64,000 nucleotides of DNA from Nocardiopsis sp. N85 (GTDB lineage: Bacteria; Actinomycetota; Actinomycetes; Streptosporangiales; Streptosporangiaceae), in NCBI RefSeq assembly GCF_028882275.1, contig NZ_JARBUT010000010.1, positions 124,001 through 188,000 on the forward strand, in the 5' to 3' direction. The notes beneath the pieces were generated by a model. The model worked only from the letters and a program-made list of their open reading frames with translations. It did no database searches and was not told the DNA's origin. The position numbers were made by a program, and so were the translations under genes. Positions 63,030-64,000 of this stretch are shown here, piece by piece. Every line of letters begins with the position of its first letter. The first letter of the stretch is position 1.

Positions 63030-63838
63030 CGTGTGCCTTCCATGAGGGTGCGGGGGGCGGGGTCGGTGGCGGCGGGACGGGCCACACCGTGCAGGAGCAG
63101 GTGGGGGCGGTCCCGGCCCTGGACGATGTCGGCGTCGACGCGGAAACGGTCGCGCAGGACGTCCACGGTGAGGACCTCGGCGGGGGCGCCGGTCCGCTCC
63201 AGTCGGCCGTCGACGAGCAGCGCGACCCGGTCGCAGTGAGCCAGCGCGAGGTCGAGGTCGTGCAGGGCGATCAGGGTGGTCAGACCGAGTTCGCCGATGA
63301 GGTCCATGAGTTCGAGCCGGTGGGCGATGTCCAGGTGGTTGGTGGGTTCGTCCAGCACGAGCACCCGGGCCCGCTGGGTGATGGCCCGAGCCAGCAGGAC
63401 CCGCTGGCGCTCTCCGCCGGAGAGTTCCGCGACCTGGCGCCGGGAGAGGTCGAGCACGCCCACCCGGTCCATCGCCTCCCGGGCGATGCGCAGGTCTTCG
63501 GCGGTGTCGGGCGAGAATCCGCGGTGGTGCGGGGTCCGGCCCAGCAGGACGGAGTCCAGGGCGGTGATCCCGAAGTCCTCGTGGGAGTCCTGGGCGACCA
63601 CGGCGACGCGGCGGGCGACCTCGCGCGGTCGCAGAGCGCGTACGTCGTCGCCGTCGAGCAGGACCCGGCCGGCGATGGGGGGCAGCGCCCGGTGCACGGT
63701 GCGCAGCAGCGTCGACTTGCCGCTGCCGTTGGTGCCCAGGACCCCCAGGACCGATCCGGAGGGCGCCTCGACGGAGACCTCGTGCACGATCGTCCGGCCC
63801 CCGCGCGCGACGGAGACCCCCTCCAGTGCGACCCTCAT
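63026..63838 (-). CDS. Siderophore ABC transporter ATPase (second system)
   Basis: 270 residues. Walker [10 protein letters not shown], signature [13 protein letters not shown], Walker [14 protein letters not shown]-loop [13 protein letters not shown]. Start ATG 63838 overlaps the permease stop (ATGA); the open frame further upstream belongs to the permease region. Confidence 0.93.
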   Translation of the reverse strand: MRVALEGVSVARGGRTIVHEVSVEAPSGSVLGVLGTNGSGKSTLLRTVHRALPPIAGRVLLDGDDVRALRPREVARRVAVVAQDSHEDFGITALDSVLLGRTPHHRGFSPDTAEDLRIAREAMDRVGVLDLSRRQVAELSGGERQRVLLARAITQRARVLVLDEPTNHLDIAHRLELMDLIGELGLTTLIALHDLDLALAHCDRVALLVDGRLERTGAPAEVLTVDVLRDRFRVDADIVQGRDRPHLLLHGVARPAATDPAPRTLMEGTR

Positions 63839-64000
63839 CGGTCCATCCCCACGGTCGAGGCGCGGTCGCGGCGCAGGAGCCACAGGAAGAAGGGGGCGCC
63901 GATCACGGCGGTGAGGATGCCGATGGGGATCTCCACGGGGGCGGCGACGGTGCGGGCCATCAGGTCGGCCGCCGTCAGGAAGACGGCTCCGCCGAGCACG
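63835..64000 (-). CDS. Siderophore ABC transporter permease (FecCD family), C-terminal end only
   Basis: The last 54 codons are visible: [48 protein letters not shown]. This is the typical FecCD C-terminus (compare LIGAPFFIFIVRRHK in the first system). The gene continues beyond the right edge. Confidence 0.88.
   Translation of the reverse strand, partial: VLGGAVFLTAADLMARTVAAPVEIPIGILTAVIGAPFFLWLLRRDRASTVGMDR

Noticed and set aside
1..64000. CRISPR array, tRNA, rRNA or prophage
   Set aside because: No regularly spaced repeats, no tRNA-like cloverleaf noticed by eye, and no phage structural genes. Small RNAs cannot be excluded without a covariance search.

Overview
The window is very GC-rich with an actinobacterial gene style: GTG starts, 4-bp ATGA/GTGA overlaps, mycothiol-dependent formaldehyde oxidation, GAGG-type ribosome sites. 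The gene content suggests a Nocardiopsaceae- or Streptomyces-like soil actinomycete; the genus is inferred, not shown. I see no rRNA, tRNA or CRISPR.

Bases 1-18,660 (minus strand) are a polymorphic-toxin island. A secreted LamG/DNRLRE protein (14929-18411) is followed by a 2,412-residue Rhs/YD-repeat protein (7608-14846). That protein carries a Hint domain and a C-terminal tip with deaminase motifs, and its stop codon overlaps the start of a small presumed immunity gene. Downstream lies a lower-GC graveyard of spare tips: a restriction-endonuclease-like tip with its immunity gene (6675-7348), then a ParB-like tip fused to a Hint fragment with its own immunity gene (4597-5556), then a 309-residue orphan. 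Each spare tip has one in-frame TGA. About 190 bp of Hint sequence is repeated directly (5329-5520 and 8034-8225), the arrangement expected for tip swapping. Two insertion sequences break the island: an IS630-like element (5559-6678) and a frameshifted IS5-like element (2201-3120) sitting in an IS630 remnant. At the left edge is a shortened paralog of the LamG gene with a duplicated upstream region.

Bases 18,900-28,200 hold an S33 aminopeptidase, then a quinate/shikimate-type catabolic operon: divergent LacI regulator, TRAP transporter (DctQ, DctM, DctP), 3-dehydroshikimate dehydratase (QuiC-like fusion) and shikimate/quinate dehydrogenase. An unknown protein and a SpoIIE-type phosphatase follow on the other strand.

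Bases 29,700-36,300 hold a complete siderophore-uptake operon (binding protein, two permeases, ATPase) behind a candidate iron box, an AraC regulator and a class-V aminotransferase.

Bases 36,400-42,714 (minus) form a probable aromatic O-demethylation cluster: MFS permease, IclR regulator, flavin/2Fe-2S reductase, cytochrome P450, S-(hydroxymethyl)mycothiol dehydrogenase and an MBL-fold hydrolase. P450 demethylation would release formaldehyde, which the last two genes could remove.

Bases 43,100-50,313 form a rhamnoside-use locus: sugar ABC binding protein and two permeases, a divergent GH78 alpha-L-rhamnosidase and a LacI regulator, with similar TTGAA-type palindromes before all three transcription units. 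Bases 50,384-57,415 are a LysR-controlled operon with a flavin hydroxylase, extradiol-type dioxygenase, two FAH-family hydrolases, a cyclase-family hydrolase and an ACMSD-like amidohydrolase, which looks like an aromatic ring-cleavage pathway of unknown substrate.

Bases 57,500-64,000 hold a cupin, a heterodimeric ABC exporter-type pair, and a second siderophore-uptake set whose permease runs off the right edge.
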